A DNA stretch of 64,000 nucleotides from Ureibacillus thermophilus (GCF_042657185.1 NZ_JBHSNN010000062.1), one strand, 5' to 3'; shown: positions 42,524 through 52,009, numbered from the stretch's first letter. Notes: a model not told the origin generated them from the sequence alone. Numbers and translations are program-made.

Positions 42524-42772
42524 TTATTCAAATTTCAATGGATCCCCATCAAACGGTTCGTCTGCCACTTTAATGGAATCTGTTGGGCAGCCTTCAAAAG
42601 CATCTTGCATATCTTCCAGCAAATCTTCTGGTACTTCAGCAGTCCCCGTGTTATCATCTAAAATAACAAAGGCAATTCCTTCATCGTCATAATCATAAAT
42701 GTCAGGAGCTGCTGCACCGCAAGCGCCGCAAGCAATGCATGTATCTTTATCTACAATTGTATATTTTGGCAT
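42524..42772 (-). CDS. fer: Ferredoxin, [4Fe-4S]
   Basis: 82 residues, nearly identical in pattern to B. subtilis Fer: DTCIACGACGAAAPDIYDYD with three cysteines, and a fourth in EGCPTDSIKV, giving one 4Fe-4S cluster. Acidic surface and normal length. It is an electron donor, for example to cytochrome P450 or desaturase systems. GGAGAG precedes the ATG. It is divergent from ypbB-recS, as in B. subtilis. Confidence 0.96.
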   Translation of the reverse strand: MPKYTIVDKDTCIACGACGAAAPDIYDYDDEGIAFVILDDNTGTAEVPEDLLEDMQDAFEGCPTDSIKVADEPFDGDPLKFE

Positions 42773-42880
42773 ATAAATCTCTCCTTCTTTCTATCGAGCT
42801 TCCTAGTTAAAGCTTCTTTATTATTCTAAAACTGTTTATATTACTTTTCAACATCAAGACTGTAAAATGGAGGTTCTGAT

Positions 42881-43921
42881 TTGCTATTTCAGTATTTAGT
42901 CTTAAATATTCTAAAAATCCTAGAAAATGAACGAACCATTTCTTCCCCTTATCATTTGTTGAAAGGGAAGCGATCAGGCCAGACGATTCAAGATGTAGGC
43001 ATTTTTCATTTGCATCCATACTTTGGCATCTTCCCAAAATTGTCGCGAAATACTTATGATGAAGTCATTCAAAAACTTGTAGAGCAGCAATACATTTTTT
43101 TAACAGAAAACAGCTTCCGATTGACTGATAAAGGAAATGCTGAGTGGCGGCAGTATGACCCTCTTCCTTTAAACGGATGGCAATATCGGGGAAATGAACA
43201 CCTCTTTTTCTCAAGGCTATCCCTCGTCGTCCAAAGTTTATCCCATGCTAAAGAAAAGGTAATGACCTTCAGCCCCATTCAAAAGGATGAAGACATTCAA
43301 AGATGGGTGAAAGGATTTTTAATGAGACATGATTATAAATCGGGACTCCTCAGCCATAATCTGTACGATGAAATGCTGCAAAGCCTTGGAAGCGCCAAAG
43401 TCCATGAACAGGCAAAAGAAATTGTGGTGAAGCGTTTAACAGGCTACAAAATCCATGGCTTTACTTGGGAGCAGCTCAGCAAGGAATTGGAGATAGAAGA
43501 ATTGGATGTTCAACTGTTATTTGTTGCCTGCCTTCATCAATGGCTGAATGAAATTTTGTCAAACCCTCATCCATATCCTTATTTATATCAAATGACGAAT
43601 CAAGTGCGTTCGGAAATTCCGTTGACCGGTTCAGCTTATTATACGGCCCTTTTATTTAAAAAAGGGTATTCTGTTGAACAAATAAGCCAAATACGGAAGC
43701 TAAAGCGAAGCACGATTGAAGACCATTTAGTGGAATTGGCAATCAACGACCCTACTTTTCCAATCGAACAGTTCATCCAATCCGAAGATATACAAAAAGT
43801 TCTTTATGCGGTAGAAGATTATCAAACGAAAAAGCTGAAAGTCCTCCGAGAAGTACTTCCCAATTTATCCTATTTCCAATTGCGTCTGGCTCTTGTGAGA
43901 GGTGAAATCAAATGCAATTAG
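42881..43921 (+). CDS. ypbB: YpbB, helix-turn-helix protein linked to RecS
   Basis: 346 residues. The C-terminal part (about 250-330) is the YpbB-type helix-turn-helix (TALLFKKGYSVEQISQIRKL, then KRSTIEDHLVELAI), similar to the HRDC/HTH segments found at the end of RecQ in other bacteria. The TTG start has TGGAGG at good spacing. It overlaps recS by 10 bases, so it is probably a separately encoded accessory domain of that helicase. Precise role is unknown. Confidence 0.82.
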   Translation: MLFQYLVLNILKILENERTISSPYHLLKGKRSGQTIQDVGIFHLHPYFGIFPKLSRNTYDEVIQKLVEQQYIFLTENSFRLTDKGNAEWRQYDPLPLNGWQYRGNEHLFFSRLSLVVQSLSHAKEKVMTFSPIQKDEDIQRWVKGFLMRHDYKSGLLSHNLYDEMLQSLGSAKVHEQAKEIVVKRLTGYKIHGFTWEQLSKELEIEELDVQLLFVACLHQWLNEILSNPHPYPYLYQMTNQVRSEIPLTGSAYYTALLFKKGYSVEQISQIRKLKRSTIEDHLVELAINDPTFPIEQFIQSEDIQKVLYAVEDYQTKKLKVLREVLPNLSYFQLRLALVRGEIKCN

Positions 43922-45354
43922 AACAGCTCCTAAAAAAACATTTTGGTTATCCTTCCTTTCGCCCTGGCCAAAAGGAAGTCATTGAGCAATTATTAAATGG
44001 ACGAGACACTATCGCCCTGCTTCCGACAGGTATGGGGAAATCGTTATGCTACCAGCTACCGGGATACATATTCAACATGCCGGTATTGATTATTTCGCCG
44101 CTACTTTCCCTCATGCAAGACCAAGTGGATCAGATGAAACAGTTTGGAGAGAAGAGAGTTGTGGCCATCAATTCTTTCTTAAATCGAAAGGAAAAGCAGC
44201 ATGTATTAAATCATTTACATGGATATCGTTTTATTTTTATTTCTCCAGAAATGTTGGTCCAGCAGCAAGTCATGAATCGGCTGAATGAGTTGGATTTGGC
44301 TCTGATTGTGGTGGATGAGGCCCACTGCATTTCCCAGTGGGGATTTGATTTTCGCCCGGATTATTTAAAAATAGGGGAAGTATTCAAAGAAAACCGCCCG
44401 CCCATATTGGCATTATCCGCAACGGCGACGGAAAAAGTGCTGGAAGATATCCGCCGTTTCTTAATGATGAAAGCGCCTTTTGAATATATCCATTCTGTAG
44501 ACCGCCCAAATATTCGCTTTGGAAAAAAGGTTTTTCAAACTAAGGAAGAAAAAATGGAATGGCTTCTCGAGCATGTTTCCCATACGGAAGGGCCAGGCAT
44601 TATTTATACCCGCTCAAGAAAAAGAACGGAAGAATTGGCATCGCAATTGTTGGAGCGCGGGGTGTCCGTTTCTTCTTATCATGGAGGGAAAGAAGGGGAA
44701 GACCGTCAATTTATCCAGCAGCAGTTTATTGAAGGCTCCCTTGAGTGGATTGTAGCCACGAATGCTTTTGGCATGGGGGTTCATAAAGAAAATGTGCGCC
44801 AAATCATTCACGATACGATGCCATCGAATGTGGCGGATTATATGCAAGAAGTTGGAAGAGCGGGGCGGGATGGACAAGATGCCATTGCCATTTTATTGTA
44901 TTGCGATGGAGATGAAGAAGTTGCCCGATTTATTGCTACGGAAGATTTGCCGAATGAAAATCATATAGAATGGTACGAAGAATATGCGAATAAGAACATT
45001 AATCCAAAAGAGATGATTCAAGATGGGCTGATTTCTGAAACCACTTTCCGCGTGCTGCATTATTGGATGAATCTTTATTCAAAGGAAGAAGTGAAAGGAA
45101 TTTTCCGCCAAATGGCAGGTGAAAAATATCGATTAGTGTATGAGATGCTGAAAGTTGTTAAAAGTGACTGCTGCATCCGGGAACAGCTCGTCCACTATTT
45201 TGGACAAAAGTTAAAGGAAAAGCCGGAACATTGCTGCGAACATTGCGGCATCGATTATCAGCGCTTCCTTCATCCGAGAAAAGAGTTCTATACAAAGCAC
45301 GTAAACTTTAATTGGCAATTGCGACTGCGACAAATATTGATAGGAATTGACTGA
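43912..45354 (+). CDS. recS: ATP-dependent DNA helicase, RecQ family (RecS)
   Basis: 480 residues. Motif 0 GYPSFRPGQKEVI (12-24), motif I LLPTGMGKSLCYQLP (36-50), motif II DEAH in VVDEAHCISQWG (about 137-148), motif III ALSATA, and motif VI QEVGRAGRDGQ (about 310-320). The C-terminus has a zinc-binding cysteine set (CCIREQL, CCEHCG). It lacks a long RQC/HRDC tail, as expected for RecS rather than RecQ. It takes part in replication-fork and recombination repair. Confidence 0.92.
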   Translation: MQLEQLLKKHFGYPSFRPGQKEVIEQLLNGRDTIALLPTGMGKSLCYQLPGYIFNMPVLIISPLLSLMQDQVDQMKQFGEKRVVAINSFLNRKEKQHVLNHLHGYRFIFISPEMLVQQQVMNRLNELDLALIVVDEAHCISQWGFDFRPDYLKIGEVFKENRPPILALSATATEKVLEDIRRFLMMKAPFEYIHSVDRPNIRFGKKVFQTKEEKMEWLLEHVSHTEGPGIIYTRSRKRTEELASQLLERGVSVSSYHGGKEGEDRQFIQQQFIEGSLEWIVATNAFGMGVHKENVRQIIHDTMPSNVADYMQEVGRAGRDGQDAIAILLYCDGDEEVARFIATEDLPNENHIEWYEEYANKNINPKEMIQDGLISETTFRVLHYWMNLYSKEEVKGIFRQMAGEKYRLVYEMLKVVKSDCCIREQLVHYFGQKLKEKPEHCCEHCGIDYQRFLHPRKEFYTKHVNFNWQLRLRQILIGID

Positions 45355-45468
45355 AAAAGCAACAACCCTTTCTTTTTCGACAAAATTCTATGAAAATAGA
45401 AATTTCCTCTCATTTACTTTTTCTATAATTTTCGTCATAATTAAATTAGACGTATTGGGAGGTGCCGT

Positions 45469-46092
45469 ATGACTGAAAAAGATTTTCGCCAAAAGATAGA
45501 AGAACATCGACAAAGGATTGAGATAGAAGATGCGAAAACTAGATTAAGCCGCACTGAGCGTCGCCGCAAAAAGAAGAAAAAATCAAAAGAAACTCCATTG
45601 CTGACAACACTCACGGTGATTTTAATCGGCATCCCTTTAGCCATCTTAATTTATGTGTGGGGCTTTTGGGAACCGGACCAGGAAGAAGTGGCAGTTGATA
45701 AAGACGAGAATGTTGTGGAAATTCAAAGAAACAATGAAGTATCAGCGAAAACCAATGAAAATGATGAGGATTTAGAAGAGAAAGAAACTTCATCTGAAAC
45801 GGCAAAAAAAGATGGCAAATCCGATGATGAAGAAAAGCCATCAGCAAAAGAGAAAAAGAATAATCAATCAAATCAAGAAGAAAAAGCTTCTACATCAAAA
45901 ACAAATCATAATGCTTCCGAGAAGCAAACTTCTTCGCAAACAATACATACTGTAAGCGCGAACGAAACTTTATTCCGTATTGCTAAGCGATATTATAGCG
46001 ACCCAATCAGCGGCGTCGAAAAAATTAAAAGAGCTAATCATTTGTCTTCGGATGTGATTAGTCCAGGACAGTCGCTTGTCATCCCGGAATAA
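45469..46092 (+). CDS. ypbE: YpbE-like LysM membrane protein
   Basis: 207 residues: basic cytoplasmic N-terminus (RTERRRKKKKKSKE), membrane helix at about 44-64, a low-complexity Lys/Glu/Ser/Asn linker (about 70-155) and a C-terminal LysM domain (HTVSANETLFRIAKRYYSDP) that binds peptidoglycan. GGGAGGTG precedes the ATG. B. subtilis ypbE lies after recS too. Function unknown; anchoring at the cell wall-membrane interface is inferred from the domains. Confidence 0.85.
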   Translation: MTEKDFRQKIEEHRQRIEIEDAKTRLSRTERRRKKKKKSKETPLLTTLTVILIGIPLAILIYVWGFWEPDQEEVAVDKDENVVEIQRNNEVSAKTNENDEDLEEKETSSETAKKDGKSDDEEKPSAKEKKNNQSNQEEKASTSKTNHNASEKQTSSQTIHTVSANETLFRIAKRYYSDPISGVEKIKRANHLSSDVISPGQSLVIPE

Positions 46093-46123
46093 AATCAAGT
46101 AAAATATTATACATTACTGTTGA

Positions 46124-46158
46124 AAAGACGCTGGTTGTTCACCACGTCTTTTTGTTTT
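46124..46158 (+). terminator. Terminator of ypbE
   Basis: AAAAGACG with GG pairs with CC and ACGTCTTTTT over a 7-nt loop plus a 2-nt bulge, then TTTT. Confidence 0.65.
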
Positions 46159-46178
46159 ACCGGGAGGGGTGCTTGTAC

Positions 46179-46937
46179 ATGGTTGGTTTGGCAGCGGTCC
46201 TTGTTATTTGTTCAGGGCTTTTACTCTACATGGTGAAGATAGCCTTTGAAAATAACGTCGTGCGCCATAAATTAACGTTAAAAGGAATGAAGGAAAAATA
46301 TTCAATTTTTTTTATTTCCGATATCCATACCCGCACCATTAGCGATAAAATGATTCAAAGCATTAATGAACCTATTCAGGCTGTCATTATTGGAGGGGAT
46401 TTAGCGGACAAAAGAACGCCGATTTCGAAAATTTATCAAAATCTGAAGCTTCTCCGCTCATTAGGCCCTGTTTATTTTATTTGGGGGAATAACGATCGGG
46501 AAGTGGGGGAAGAACGTCTAAGAAAGATTTTTCAAGAGACGGACGTGCAAATTATCGAGAATGATGCGGTTCTTCTGCCGAATATGATGAACAGATGCTG
46601 GCTTAGTGCAGTAGATGATGTTTCATCGCGCAAAGCTGATCCGCAAAAAGCCTTTGAAAAATGCCAACCAGAGGATGCGGTGATTTTTGTGTCCCATAAT
46701 CCAATGCTTTTTTCACGAATCAAAAATTTTCATGCGGATGTTTGGCTGGCTGGACATTTGCATGGAGGACAAATTCGATTTGGCCCTTTCGGCATTCATC
46801 CCCAAGGCTCTTTTACCTCTGTTGAAGGAAAATATACCCTCATTAGCAATGGCTACGGAACAACAATGATTCCTTTGCGCTTTGGTGCAAAACCCGAGTG
46901 CCACATCATCGAGATAAATTTTCAAGATACCTTCTAA
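46179..46937 (+). CDS. ypbG: Membrane-anchored metallophosphoesterase (YpbG)
   Basis: 252 residues. N-terminal membrane anchor (about 3-20), then the calcineurin-like core: FFISDIHTR (D-x-H), IIGGDLAD (GD), WGNNDRE (GN-x-D/N), VFVSHNP-like IFVSHNP (H) and GHLHGGQ (GH-x-H). All metal ligands are present. B. subtilis YpbG has the same context. ATG at 46179 lies 9 nt past GGGAGGGG; a TTG at 46173 is less likely. Substrate unknown. Confidence 0.85.
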   Translation: MVGLAAVLVICSGLLLYMVKIAFENNVVRHKLTLKGMKEKYSIFFISDIHTRTISDKMIQSINEPIQAVIIGGDLADKRTPISKIYQNLKLLRSLGPVYFIWGNNDREVGEERLRKIFQETDVQIIENDAVLLPNMMNRCWLSAVDDVSSRKADPQKAFEKCQPEDAVIFVSHNPMLFSRIKNFHADVWLAGHLHGGQIRFGPFGIHPQGSFTSVEGKYTLISNGYGTTMIPLRFGAKPECHIIEINFQDTF

Positions 46938-47002
46938 CCCCATAGTTGACAATTCGCGGTATAATAATCTAGTAGTTTGTTGAATATAAGGAGTTGTGAA
47001 CA

Positions 47003-47974
47003 ATGCAAAAAGTAGATGCGATTATCGTTGGAGGAGGCCCTTGTGGTTTATCGGCAGCGATTGAATTGCAAAATATCGGGTTGAAGCCGATTGTGATTGA
47101 GAAAGGCAATGTGGTGAATGCCCTTTATCATTATCCAACCCACCAAACCTTTTTCTCCACAAGTGAAAAATTGGCCATTGGCGATGTGCCGTTCATTATA
47201 GAGCAGCGGAAGCCGAGCAGAAATCAAGCCCTTGTCTATTATCGCGAAGTAGTAAAATTAAAAAATATTCATGTGAACCGTTTTGAGAAAGTATTGTCTG
47301 TGGAAAAACGTCCGGATGGGTTATTCACCGTTACATCGGATAAAGCTCAATATGAAACACCTTATGTTGTTTTGGCAACAGGCTATTATGACCATCCAAA
47401 TTATATGAATGTTCCTGGAGAAGATTTGCCAAAAGTGTTCCATTATTTTAAAGAAGCCCATCCTTTTTTTGATACAGATGTCCTTGTCGTTGGAGGAAAA
47501 AACTCAGCGGTTGATGCAACGCTGGAATTGCATAAAGCAGGGGCCCGCGTAACAGTTGCATACCGCGGCAATGACTTTTCACCGAGCATTAAACCATGGA
47601 TTTTGCCGGAATTCCAATCATTGATTCGAAACGGTGAAGTAGTGATGCACTTCAACACGACGGTGAAAGAGATTCGTGAAAAAGAAGTGGTCTTAAATAT
47701 CGATGGCAAAGAAGAAGTAATAAAAAACGATTTCGTCTTTGCTATGACCGGTTATCATCCTGACCATGAGTTTATTCGAAAAATCGGCGTAACGATAGAT
47801 GAAGAAACAGGACGTCCTACATATGATCCAGAGACAATGGAATCCAATGTAGAAAATTTATTTATTGCCGGGGTGCTTGCTGCCGGAAATAATGCGAATG
47901 AAATTTTCATCGAGAATGGAAAATTCCACGGGGGCTTTATTGCAAAGGCGATTGAAAATAAGAGAAATCAATAA
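47003..47974 (+). CDS. bdr: Bacillithiol disulfide reductase Bdr (YpdA)
   Basis: 323 residues. FAD-binding GGGPCGLSAAIEL (9-21) with the Cys in GGGPCG, NADPH-binding VVGGKNSAVDATLELHK (about 162-178), and GVLAAGNNANEIFIENGKFH near the C-terminus. It regenerates reduced bacillithiol from its disulfide using NADPH. Start has AAGGAG. A hairpin terminator and repeat R2 copy B follow. Confidence 0.92.
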   Translation: MQKVDAIIVGGGPCGLSAAIELQNIGLKPIVIEKGNVVNALYHYPTHQTFFSTSEKLAIGDVPFIIEQRKPSRNQALVYYREVVKLKNIHVNRFEKVLSVEKRPDGLFTVTSDKAQYETPYVVLATGYYDHPNYMNVPGEDLPKVFHYFKEAHPFFDTDVLVVGGKNSAVDATLELHKAGARVTVAYRGNDFSPSIKPWILPEFQSLIRNGEVVMHFNTTVKEIREKEVVLNIDGKEEVIKNDFVFAMTGYHPDHEFIRKIGVTIDEETGRPTYDPETMESNVENLFIAGVLAAGNNANEIFIENGKFHGGFIAKAIENKRNQ

Positions 47975-47987
47975 TTCTTAAAAAAAA

Positions 47988-48017
47988 GGGGGCGTCTGAA
48001 AAGTTGAGACGTCCCCA
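47988..48017 (+). terminator. Hairpin after bdr
   Basis: GGGGGCGTCT pairs with AGACGTCCCC over a 9-nt loop (one wobble). It runs directly into repeat R2 and has no T run of its own; the R2 hairpin at 48124-48165 may supply termination. Confidence 0.6.
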
Positions 48018-48165
48018 TTGCGGCTTTAGCTAGAGTTTTTGCCGCAGATAAATTGCGATGAGGAGGCGCGTTTTGTGACCACCGCAGGGAAAATTTTTAA
48101 GAGAATATTCCTATAAGAAGTAAGGCTGTTTCCGAAAGTGTTCGACTTTCTGAACAGCCCTTTTC
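48012..48165 (+). repeat. Dispersed intergenic repeat R2, copy B
   Basis: About 85-90 percent identical by eye to 10128-10285, same orientation, ending in the hairpin GGCTGTTTCCGAAAGT / ACTTTCTGAACAGCC followed by CTTTTC. Lies between bdr and prsW. It carries no open frame of its own. Confidence 0.8.
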
Positions 48166-48231
48166 ATTGTTTTCCTTTAAAAAGGATAGTTGTTACTATA
48201 AAATATAATTATATGGAAGGGAGCGTCGATA

Positions 48232-48906
48232 TTGTTTATATTACTTTCTGCAGCGATTGCTCCAGGTTGTGCGTTATTTAGTTATTTTTATTTGCGGAAT
48301 CAAATGGCGACGGAACCTCGAAAAACCCTTTTTCGGACATTTATTTTTGGCCTTTTAATCACTTTCCCAATTATGTTCATTCAATATGTTGTACAGGAGG
48401 AAGGGATTATCGCCAATCCGTTTCTTCGCAATGTTATTTTTACCGGTGCATTGGAAGAATTTTTTAAGTGGTTCATTATTTATGCCTTTATTTTTCGCCA
48501 TGTAGAATTTGACGATCCGTATGACGGGATTTTGTATGGAGCAGCTGCTTCTTTAGGGTTTGCCACATTGGAAAACATTCTTTACTTACTTACGTTCGGA
48601 ATTGACACCGCTTTTATGCGCGCTTTATTGCCTGTATCAAGCCATGCGTTATTTGGCGTTGTGATGGGGTATTATTTTGGAAGAAGCAAGTTTACGAAAA
48701 CGAAATATTCAAAGGAATTTTTAGCCTTATCTCTCATAGCTCCATTTATTTTGCATGTCATCTATAATTCTATTTTAATGTTCGAAGATTATTGGCTATA
48801 TTTAATGGCGCCGTTTATGGTGTTTTTATGGTGGTTTGCTTTAAAGAAAGTTAAACTTGCCCATGAGCATTTAATTAAACATTTAGTGGAACAAAATAAA
48901 ATTTAG
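48232..48906 (+). CDS. prsW: Intramembrane protease PrsW
   Basis: 224 residues with about seven membrane segments. Catalytic motif E75-E76-F-F-K79 and conserved His in PVSSHALFGVVMG and APFILHVIYN. In B. subtilis PrsW starts cleavage of the anti-sigma factor RsiW in response to envelope stress. TTG start with GGAAGGGAG upstream. Between bdr and sleB as in B. subtilis. Confidence 0.92.
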   Translation: MFILLSAAIAPGCALFSYFYLRNQMATEPRKTLFRTFIFGLLITFPIMFIQYVVQEEGIIANPFLRNVIFTGALEEFFKWFIIYAFIFRHVEFDDPYDGILYGAAASLGFATLENILYLLTFGIDTAFMRALLPVSSHALFGVVMGYYFGRSKFTKTKYSKEFLALSLIAPFILHVIYNSILMFEDYWLYLMAPFMVFLWWFALKKVKLAHEHLIKHLVEQNKI

Positions 48907-48950
48907 AAAGACTTGAAAGAACCAATGTACTTTCAGGTCTTTTTTATTTT
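48904..48950 (+). terminator. Terminator of prsW
   Basis: AAAGACTTGAAAG pairs with CTTTCAGGTCTTT over a 10-nt loop, followed by TTTATTTTTT. Confidence 0.85.
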
Positions 48951-49039
48951 TTAAAAACAACCATAAAAATTTGTTCACTGTACATAATAATCCCTGAATG
49001 GTCGTTTCGATTGAAGATGCGGCCATTTTTTCATGATGG

Positions 49040-49068
49040 GTATAAATGTTGCTAAATTTAACATGCTA
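49040..49068 (+). promoter_or_regulatory. Putative sigma-G promoter of sleB
   Basis: GTATA (49040-49044) fits the minus-35 GHATR and CATGCTA (49062-49068) fits the minus-10 CATnHTA with a 17-nt spacer. sleB is a forespore gene. Caution: the start point would fall at or within the ribosome binding site (about 49074), leaving a very short leader. Confidence 0.4.
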
Positions 49069-49087
49069 TGAAAAAGGAGTGAAAGAG

Positions 49088-49882
49088 ATGTTCAGAAAAA
49101 TTCTTGTTGTCATGCTATATTTCATCGCTGCATTTAGCACGATTGCGCTTATGAAACCAGAAGAATCTTTCGCTTTTTCCAATCAAGTTATTGAACGGGG
49201 TGCCTTTGGCGATGACGTAATCGAGCTGCAAGCAAGATTGCAATATTTAGGATTCTATCACGGAAAAATCGATGGAAAGTTCGGATACGGAACGTATTGG
49301 GCATTGCGAAACTTCCAGGAAAGCTACGGTTTAAAAGTGGATGGAATTGCTGGTGCAGAAACAAAAAGGGTGCTCGTGAGAAACAGCGATTTTGACCGGG
49401 AATGGGTACATGCGCAAATCAATGCCGGCAGAGAATTTACTTATTATGGAGGAATACCGCTTGACCAACAAGTAAAAGGAGGAAGAGGTTCATCGGGAAG
49501 TACAAGTTATCAGCTGCCTTCCAAATTTACAGAGCAGGATTTGCAGCTGATGGCGAATGCGGTTTACGGTGAAGCAAGAGGAGAGCCATACGAAGGGCAA
49601 GTAGCGGTGGCGGCAGTAATTCTAAATCGATTAGAATCACCAGATTTCCCTAATACCATTTCCGAAATTATTTTCCAACCAGGTGCATTTACAGCAGTGG
49701 CAGATGGACAAATTTGGTTGACGCCAAATGAACGGGCGAAACAAGCCGTTCTTGATGCGATGAGCGGATGGGATCCATCTGAAAACGCCCTTTATTACTT
49801 TAACCCGCAAACAGCTACAAGCAAATGGATTTGGACAAGGCCGCAAATAAAACAAATTGGTAATCACATCTTTTGCTATTAA
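49088..49882 (+). CDS. sleB: Spore cortex-lytic enzyme SleB
   Basis: 264 residues: signal peptide (about 1-29, ending SFAFS), peptidoglycan-binding domain (about 33-98, QARLQYLGFYHGKIDGKFGY), Ser/Gly-rich linker (about 134-142) and Hydrolase_2 lytic transglycosylase domain with ANAVYGEARGEPYEGQVAVA (catalytic Glu) to the end. It degrades muramic-lactam cortex during germination. ATG at 49088 has AAGGAG; the longer frame from 49046 would disrupt the signal peptide. Operon with ypeB (12-nt gap). Confidence 0.94.
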   Translation: MFRKILVVMLYFIAAFSTIALMKPEESFAFSNQVIERGAFGDDVIELQARLQYLGFYHGKIDGKFGYGTYWALRNFQESYGLKVDGIAGAETKRVLVRNSDFDREWVHAQINAGREFTYYGGIPLDQQVKGGRGSSGSTSYQLPSKFTEQDLQLMANAVYGEARGEPYEGQVAVAAVILNRLESPDFPNTISEIIFQPGAFTAVADGQIWLTPNERAKQAVLDAMSGWDPSENALYYFNPQTATSKWIWTRPQIKQIGNHIFCY

Positions 49883-49894
49883 AGGAGCGACGTT

Positions 49895-51184
49895 ATGAAA
49901 AGTTTAGTGTATTTACTTTCCATTGCTGTGATAGCATTAGGGTTTTATGCATACGATGTCCGTTCGGATAATCAACAGTTGAAACAAACAATACATGCTC
50001 AATATACAAATTCTTTATCCAGCGCCAGCGAAAAATTATCTTATTTAGAACGGTCTGTAGCACAATCTTTATTGTTCCAAGATGAGAAAGCATTGCAAAA
50101 TGAACTTGATAATATTTGGCGTACGAGCAATGAATTGCGTTCATTTATCAGCAGTTTGCCGCTTAATCAAGAGGTGGCCAATCAATGGCTTCGTTATATT
50201 GGGAAAATTGGCGATGAAGCAAAAAGAGCGTCAACGAATGGAGATTATGAAACTTGGCAAAAGAAAATGAATGTCGTTCATAATAATTTAGAAAAATTAA
50301 CAGAGGAATGGGCTGTTGCGACTGCTCAGTTTTATCAAAATGATGGAGACTTCGATAAATGGAAGCAAGTTGCCAAAATGGATTTAGAAGAATCGCCTTT
50401 TAAAAATTTAGCTTCCAATTTAAAAACTTACACGGAAAAGGACTTCCCTTTAACAACTAGTGAGTCTGACTGGCTGAAAAAGCGAGATTTGAAACATATT
50501 CGAGATCGGGAAATTACAAAAGATGAAGCCATTCAAGTGTTGGAAAAATTAGTTCCAGGAATTCAAGATGCCACTTATACCGTTTCTAAAAACAAGGAAG
50601 ATGCACCATATCCTTTCTACCATATTCAATTTGTAAAAGGTAGCCGTGTAGGGTATGCAGATATTACTGTAAAAGGGGGACACTTAATCTCCTTCTTGTC
50701 AGAACGTCCTGTACAGCCGGATCGTAATATTACGCAGGAAAAAGTGAAAGAACTTACAAATCAATTTATTAAGCGCGCAGGATATGATGACCTACAAATC
50801 ATTGAAATGCGGGAAAACCATGAAGCGTGGCATGTTCACCTCGCGCGAGTGGCAGGAAAACATAATGCAATCGTCTATCCGGATGGAATTCAGATGAAAA
50901 TATCGAAAGACAGCGGTGAATTATTAGGATTAAACGCAATGGAATATGTGCAAAAAGAAACGATCAATGATGATCAACCAGTGAACCCGATTGACTGGAA
51001 ACAGTTCTTCCGTCCTAATACGGTGGTGGAAGAAGAACGATTCATTTACACGGAAAACGAAGCTTACCAGTTAAGATTATGCTACGAAGTGATTGCACGA
51101 TTTGAGGACAATATAAATGAAACTTACCGAGTCGTTGTGGATACAGAGAACCATGATGTCTTAAAAGTGGAACAATTACCATAA
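49895..51184 (+). CDS. ypeB: YpeB, germination protein stabilising SleB
   Basis: 429 residues: N-terminal membrane helix (about 3-20), an alpha-helical N-terminal domain (about 25-200) and repeated PepSY-type domains towards the C-terminus (ITKDEAIQVLEKLVPGIQDA, ITQEKVKELTNQFIKRAGYD). Needed for SleB accumulation in the dormant spore. AAAGGAG precedes the ATG. Always found after sleB in spore-formers. Confidence 0.93.
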   Translation: MKSLVYLLSIAVIALGFYAYDVRSDNQQLKQTIHAQYTNSLSSASEKLSYLERSVAQSLLFQDEKALQNELDNIWRTSNELRSFISSLPLNQEVANQWLRYIGKIGDEAKRASTNGDYETWQKKMNVVHNNLEKLTEEWAVATAQFYQNDGDFDKWKQVAKMDLEESPFKNLASNLKTYTEKDFPLTTSESDWLKKRDLKHIRDREITKDEAIQVLEKLVPGIQDATYTVSKNKEDAPYPFYHIQFVKGSRVGYADITVKGGHLISFLSERPVQPDRNITQEKVKELTNQFIKRAGYDDLQIIEMRENHEAWHVHLARVAGKHNAIVYPDGIQMKISKDSGELLGLNAMEYVQKETINDDQPVNPIDWKQFFRPNTVVEEERFIYTENEAYQLRLCYEVIARFEDNINETYRVVVDTENHDVLKVEQLP

Positions 51185-51259
51185 TTATTCAAATACTCTA
51201 GAAATTCGCCTTCGTTCATGCAATAATATAAATACAAATATTGTGCGAGGCGAATTACA

Positions 51260-51919
51260 ATGGAAATTAAAATTGGAATGTTCATTACATTAGAACCAAT
51301 TTCATCCGAAAATGTTGAACCTGAACGGGTGAAATGTAAAGTGTTAGATGTAAAAGACGATCATATTTATGTAACTCAGCCTGTTAAACTCGAAACAAAT
51401 GAAAAGCATCCTTTAGAAAAAGGTTCTGACTATCGTGTTGTTTATCAAGGGGAGGATAAAGTTATTTATACCTTTCAAACCAAGGTGCTTGGCGTAAAGA
51501 AGGGTTTCCATACGTCCTTTAAACTCTCCTATCCACCTAAAAAAGAAATCAAGAAAATCGAAAGAAGAAAATTTGTCCGCGTCAGAACCGCTGTTGATGT
51601 CTCCATAGAGTATAAAAACCAATTTTATCCGTATGCAACAAAGGATATCAGTGCTGGAGGAATGGCTATCAAATTGGATTCTCCTCCTCCATTTGCAGAA
51701 GAAGATTTAGTCAAATTAGTAATTGTTTTACCTTTTAAAAATGGTGAGATACAATATGTAAAGACGGATGCTAAAGTCGTTCGAATCTTTAAGAATAATG
51801 ATGAGGATGTTGCGTCTTTCCAATTTTTGAATATTGATGAAAACGATCAACAGCTCATCCTACGATTCTGTTTTGAACGGCAAGTGTTGATGATGAAGGA
51901 GATGTCAAACCTCCAATAA
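51260..51919 (+). CDS. motI: PilZ c-di-GMP receptor, flagellar brake (MotI/YpfA)
   Basis: 219 residues. N-terminal YcgR-N-like domain (about 1-95) and PilZ domain from about 98 with c-di-GMP motif R-R-x-x-x-R (RRKFVRVR) and D-x-S-x-x-G (DISAGGMAI). B. subtilis MotI (DgrA) has this architecture and position and disengages the flagellar stator when c-di-GMP is high. The ATG follows GAGGCG. Monocistronic with a terminator. Confidence 0.88.
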   Translation: MEIKIGMFITLEPISSENVEPERVKCKVLDVKDDHIYVTQPVKLETNEKHPLEKGSDYRVVYQGEDKVIYTFQTKVLGVKKGFHTSFKLSYPPKKEIKKIERRKFVRVRTAVDVSIEYKNQFYPYATKDISAGGMAIKLDSPPPFAEEDLVKLVIVLPFKNGEIQYVKTDAKVVRIFKNNDEDVASFQFLNIDENDQQLILRFCFERQVLMMKEMSNLQ

Positions 51920-51950
51920 TGCAACTTTATTGGAGGGATTTTTTTTGTAA
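51909..51950 (+). terminator. Terminator of motI
   Basis: CCTCCAATAA pairs with TTATTGGAGG over a short loop, followed by GATTTTTTTT; the stem overlaps the motI stop. Confidence 0.9.
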
Positions 51951-52009
51951 AAAATTCTTTTTAAATGACATCCAAGTTAACACATAATAGTTGGAGGAAA
52001 GTATAAATT

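Noticed and set aside
46940..46985. TTGACA and TATAAT near each other before bdr
   Set aside because: The spacer is only 8 nt, so they cannot form one sigma-A promoter.
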